From an uncultured Clostridium sp. (GTDB lineage: Bacteria; Bacillota; Clostridia; TANB77; CAG-508), in contig CAMMMI010000028.1 in assembly GCA_946497905.1 (NCBI GenBank), positions 1 through 17,915 of the forward strand: a stretch of DNA of 17,915 nucleotides, given 5' to 3'. Positions 14,623-17,915 of the stretch are shown here, in pieces. The notes beneath the pieces are model-generated. The model was not told the origin of the DNA, did not search any database, and saw nothing but the letters and a program-made list of their open reading frames with translations. Numbering within the stretch: the first letter of the stretch is position 1; each line of letters starts with the position of its first letter. The position numbers were made by a program, and so were the translations under genes.

Positions 14623-17600
14623 GTGTTTAAAAAAGCATTATTAAAAGATAGTATAAAAGAAATAAAAAATTCTTATAAAAGATTTATATCAATAATGATA
14701 ATGGCATTATTAGGAGTAGGCTTTTTTGCTGGATTAAGAGCTACATCACCAGATATGTTAGACACAGTAGATACATATTTTAAAGATCAAAATGTATATG
14801 ATATACAGGTAATATCAACATTAGGTTTAACAAATGAAGATATAGAAGCACTAAAAAATATAGAAAATGTAGAAAATGTATATGGAACATGTACTCAAGA
14901 TGGATTAATAGAATTACAAGAAAATGAAATAGTATCAAAGATTATGACTGTTGAAGATATTAATAAACCCAAATTAATAGAAGGTAATATGCCACAGAAT
15001 ATGAATGAATGTGTAGTAGAAGAAAGTTTCTTAGCAGGGACAAACAAAAAAATCGGTGATACAATTACAATAGAAATAGAAAATCAAGAAAATTCTAATG
15101 GTGAAGAAGTAGAATATTTAAAGCAAAAGGAATTAAAAATTGTAGGAACTGTACAAAGTCCATTATATATTTCTTTAGATAAAGGAACAAGTAGTTTAGG
15201 TTCTGGAGAAGTCGATTATTTTATTTATATATCAAAAGAAAATATTAATATAGACTTCTACACAGAAATATATGTAAAAGTAAAAAATAGTGAAAAATAT
15301 AAAACAGGGACTAATAGTTATGAAAAATATGTTGAAACTGTAAAAAGTAATATTGAAGAAATAAAAGAAGAAAGAGAAGAAGCTAGATATCAAAGTTTAA
15401 TTACACAAGCTAATAATAAAATAATAGAAGCAGAACAAGAATTTAACAAACAAAAACAAGATGGAGAAAATCAAATAGCCCAAGCAGAACAAAAATTACA
15501 AACAGCAAGAGAAGAAATAGAAAAAGGTGAAAATGAAATAGTAGCAAATGAGAAAAAAGCAAATAATGAATTTTCACAAGCAGAAAAAAAGCTAGAAAGT
15601 GCAAAAGCAGAATTATTAAAAAATATAACAGAATTTAATAATAAAAAACAAGAAGCAGAACAAGGGTTAGCTACAGCAGAAACACAAAAACAACAATTAG
15701 AAACAAATTTAAATAGTATAAATGCAGGACTAGAAGAAATAAATGTAAACTATAATCAGATATTAGCAAAATTAAAAGATCCAAATTTAACAGAAGAACA
15801 AAGGATAATATTAGAACAATCCAAAAATCTGCTAGAAAATCAAAAATTAGAACTAGAAAATAATAAGAACACAATACAAGCAGGAATAAGCCAAATAATA
15901 AATCAAATAACTTCAGCAAAGCAAGAACTTGCAAATGCAGAAGCACTAATTGAAAATGCAAAAATTGAAATACCAAAACAAGAAGCAAATTTAAAAGCTG
16001 AAAAATCAAAAGCATATAATCAAATTGCAAATGCTAAAAGTCAGTTAGAAAGTGCAAAAGTAGAGTTACAACAAGGGGAAGCAGAATTAGAAAGTAGTAA
16101 AACAGAATTTAATGAAAAAATAGAAGAAGCAGAAGCAAAATTAATAGATGCCAAAGAAAAAGTAAATGAAATAGAAAATCCAGAATGGTATATACTAGAT
16201 AGGAATGAGAATACAGGATATAGAAGTTTTAAACAAGATACAGAAAGTATAGAAAATATAAGCTTAGTGTTCCCAATTGTATTTTTTGCAATAGCAGCAC
16301 TTGTTTCTCTTACATCAATGACTAGAATGGTAGAAGAACAAAGACAAGAATTAGGAACTTTAAAAGCATTAGGATATAACAAATTCCAAATTTCTATAAA
16401 ATATATACTATATTCAAGTTTAGCATGTATTATAGGTTCATTAATAGGAATGAACTTAGGATTTCAATTATTACCAAGACTGGTATGGAAAATGTATAGC
16501 ATAATGTATATAATGCCAGATATTTCTATTGCTTTTAATCATGCATATTCTTCATTAGGATTAGGGCTAATATACATATGCATAGTAGGTGCAACAATAT
16601 ATGCAATTTTAAGAGAATTACTAAATCAACCTGCAATTTTATTAAGACCTAAATCTCCAAAATTGGGGAAAAGAGTTTTACTAGAAAAAATAACACCTAT
16701 TTGGAAAAGATTAAACTTCTCACAAAAAGTAACAATAAGAAATATTTTCAGGTACAAAAAAAGATTTTTGATGACTATTATTGGTATATTTGGATGTACA
16801 TCTTTAATATTAGCAGGATTTGGATTAAAAGATTCAATATCAAAAATATTACCATATCAATATGAAAAAATATTTAATTATGATATGCAAGTAACATTGA
16901 AAAGTTCTTTAAATAATGAACAAATACAAAATGTTATAACAAACATAAAAAATAATGACAAAATCACAGATATAATAGAAACAAATATGTTATCAGGAGT
17001 AGCGAAAAAAGATGATACCGAAAAAGACATTCAAATAATTGTACCTAATGATAATGATGAACTTGATAAATATATAAATTTAATAGACAATAAAACAGAA
17101 GAAAATTTAAAACTAGACAATGACGGTATATATATAACAGACAAATTAGCAGAACTTTTAAATGTAAAAGAAGGGGACACAATTTCAATTGAAACAACAG
17201 ATGAGGAAACTAAAGAATTCAAAATAACAAAAATTGTAGAAAACTATGTTTCACATTATGTATATATTTCAAAAGATTTATACAATGCAAATTTTGAAAA
17301 TGATTATTCAACAAATGTATTATTATTAAAAGACAAAGATTTAAACGAAGAAGAACAACAAGAACTGTCAAAGCAAATGTTACAACAAAAAGAAATATCT
17401 ACAATAACATTAACATCAACACTTATGAATTCATTAAATGACACTATGAACTCATTAAATTACGTAGTACTAATTTTAATAGTATCAGCAGGATTATTAG
17501 CATTTGTTGTATTATATAATTTATCAAATGTAAATATAAGTGAAAGAATAAGAGAATTAGCCACAATAAAAGTATTAGGATTTTATGATAAAGAAGTATA

Positions 17601-17856
17601 TAAATATGTATCAAGAGAAACAATGCTATTAACAATAATAGGAATATTATTTGGATTAGTTGGAGGATATTTTTTGAATTTTTATATAATCGGAACATGT
17701 GAGATAGAAATGCTAAGATTTCCAAAAGTAATAAACTTTATAAGCTATATATATTCAATAGCAATTACTCTAATATTTACGATAGTAGTAAATATAGTTA
17801 CATATTTTTCATTGAAGAAAATTGATATGATATCAAGTTTAAAAAGTGTAGAGTAA
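14623..17856 (+). CDS. FtsX-type ABC permease with long coiled-coil domain
   Basis: This 1077-residue permease partners the ATPase encoded just upstream. It has a first membrane helix at about 22-39 and an extracytoplasmic MacB-like domain at about 45-240. A long coiled coil follows at about 247-519, dense in Glu, Gln, Lys and Ala, with a turn near KLKDPNLTEEQ. The first FtsX domain (about 545-680) contains LTSMTRMVEEQRQELGTLKALGYNKFQISI. A further helix at about 714-732, a second extracytoplasmic domain and a second FtsX domain (about 945-1070, with RIRELATIKVLGFYDKEV) complete it. The start is GTG at 14623 with GAGGTGA at 14612-14618. Such permeases are known in Firmicutes and are thought to transmit force or export, not import. 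No two-component regulator is nearby. Confidence 0.94.
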   Translation: MFKKALLKDSIKEIKNSYKRFISIMIMALLGVGFFAGLRATSPDMLDTVDTYFKDQNVYDIQVISTLGLTNEDIEALKNIENVENVYGTCTQDGLIELQENEIVSKIMTVEDINKPKLIEGNMPQNMNECVVEESFLAGTNKKIGDTITIEIENQENSNGEEVEYLKQKELKIVGTVQSPLYISLDKGTSSLGSGEVDYFIYISKENINIDFYTEIYVKVKNSEKYKTGTNSYEKYVETVKSNIEEIKEEREEARYQSLITQANNKIIEAEQEFNKQKQDGENQIAQAEQKLQTAREEIEKGENEIVANEKKANNEFSQAEKKLESAKAELLKNITEFNNKKQEAEQGLATAETQKQQLETNLNSINAGLEEINVNYNQILAKLKDPNLTEEQRIILEQSKNLLENQKLELENNKNTIQAGISQIINQITSAKQELANAEALIENAKIEIPKQEANLKAEKSKAYNQIANAKSQLESAKVELQQGEAELESSKTEFNEKIEEAEAKLIDAKEKVNEIENPEWYILDRNENTGYRSFKQDTESIENISLVFPIVFFAIAALVSLTSMTRMVEEQRQELGTLKALGYNKFQISIKYILYSSLACIIGSLIGMNLGFQLLPRLVWKMYSIMYIMPDISIAFNHAYSSLGLGLIYICIVGATIYAILRELLNQPAILLRPKSPKLGKRVLLEKITPIWKRLNFSQKVTIRNIFRYKKRFLMTIIGIFGCTSLILAGFGLKDSISKILPYQYEKIFNYDMQVTLKSSLNNEQIQNVITNIKNNDKITDIIETNMLSGVAKKDDTEKDIQIIVPNDNDELDKYINLIDNKTEENLKLDNDGIYITDKLAELLNVKEGDTISIETTDEETKEFKITKIVENYVSHYVYISKDLYNANFENDYSTNVLLLKDKDLNEEEQQELSKQMLQQKEISTITLTSTLMNSLNDTMNSLNYVVLILIVSAGLLAFVVLYNLSNVNISERIRELATIKVLGFYDKEVYKYVSRETMLLTIIGILFGLVGGYFLNFYIIGTCEIEMLRFPKVINFISYIYSIAITLIFTIVVNIVTYFSLKKIDMISSLKSVE

Positions 17857-17861
17857 TACTA

Positions 17862-17908
17862 GGGGACGTTCCTTTAATCCCTAAAATTAGGGACAATGGG
17901 GACGGACC
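17862..17908. repeat. REP-like GGGGACG palindrome after the permease gene
   Basis: GGGGACGTTCC (17863-17873 region) and GGGGACGGACC (17898-17908) flank a small hairpin, TCCCTAA / TTAGGGA (17878-17884 and 17887-17893). It starts 6 bases after the permease stop and may continue past the window edge. GGGGACG-type palindromes occur in Firmicutes as REP-like elements mobilised by IS200-like tyrosine transposases. It is much richer in G and C than its surroundings. Confidence 0.55.
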
Positions 17909-17915
17909 TCTGGAA

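Noticed and set aside
16657..16666. CCAAAATTGG inside the permease gene, matching one arm of the palindrome family
   Set aside because: No second arm or shared centre is present and the reading frame is intact, so it is a chance 10-base match.
1..17915. Possible recoding of TGA, since no gene here ends in TGA
   Set aside because: No gene needs read-through of TGA, and tryptophan is encoded by TGG at conserved positions. TAA preference is explained by AT richness.

Overview
The window looks like chromosomal DNA from an endospore-forming member of the Clostridia. The DNA is very AT-rich, codon choice leans heavily to ATA, AAA, AGA and TTA, most ribosome-binding sites are strong AGGAGG types, and there is a full set of spoIIIA engulfment genes plus a dipicolinate synthase subunit. 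An uncultured gut lineage is plausible but cannot be shown from sequence alone. The standard genetic code is used.

Layout. Positions 254-2829 hold yebC (a translation-associated regulator) and a membrane-anchored 604-residue protein of unknown function, closed by a clear intrinsic terminator. Positions 2978-8499 hold the eight-gene spoIIIA operon (spoIIIAA to spoIIIAH), which encodes the channel between mother cell and forespore. Two of its genes carry apparent reading-frame problems: a convincing one at the end of spoIIIAB and a possible one at the end of spoIIIAA. A convergent minus-strand gene (8500-10011) encodes a SpoVB/MurJ-like lipid or polysaccharide flippase. Two plus-strand genes follow: a small metallo-beta-lactamase-fold hydrolase and a secreted GH25 lysozyme with three LysM repeats. 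Then comes a minus-strand orphan dpaB (spoVFB) with a candidate sigma-K promoter. The last part is a plus-strand run: a CmpB-family membrane protein, a MacB/LolD-type ABC ATPase and a 1077-residue FtsX-type permease with a long coiled coil.

How the genes work together. SpoIIIA, DpaB and probably the flippase belong to sporulation: the channel, spore-core dipicolinate, and cortex or envelope precursor transport. The GH25/LysM enzyme acts on peptidoglycan. The ATPase and permease form one ABC system, whose coiled coil suggests a mechanotransmission or envelope-remodelling role rather than simple import.

The least ordinary non-coding feature is a family of short palindromes (arms CCAATTTTGG / CCAAAATTGG) lying exactly at gene 3' ends. 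In two unrelated genes these supply the last codons (Gln-Asn-Trp-stop). A different, GGGGACG-type REP-like palindrome follows the last gene. I found no strong evidence for a wholly new defence, mobile or metabolic system.
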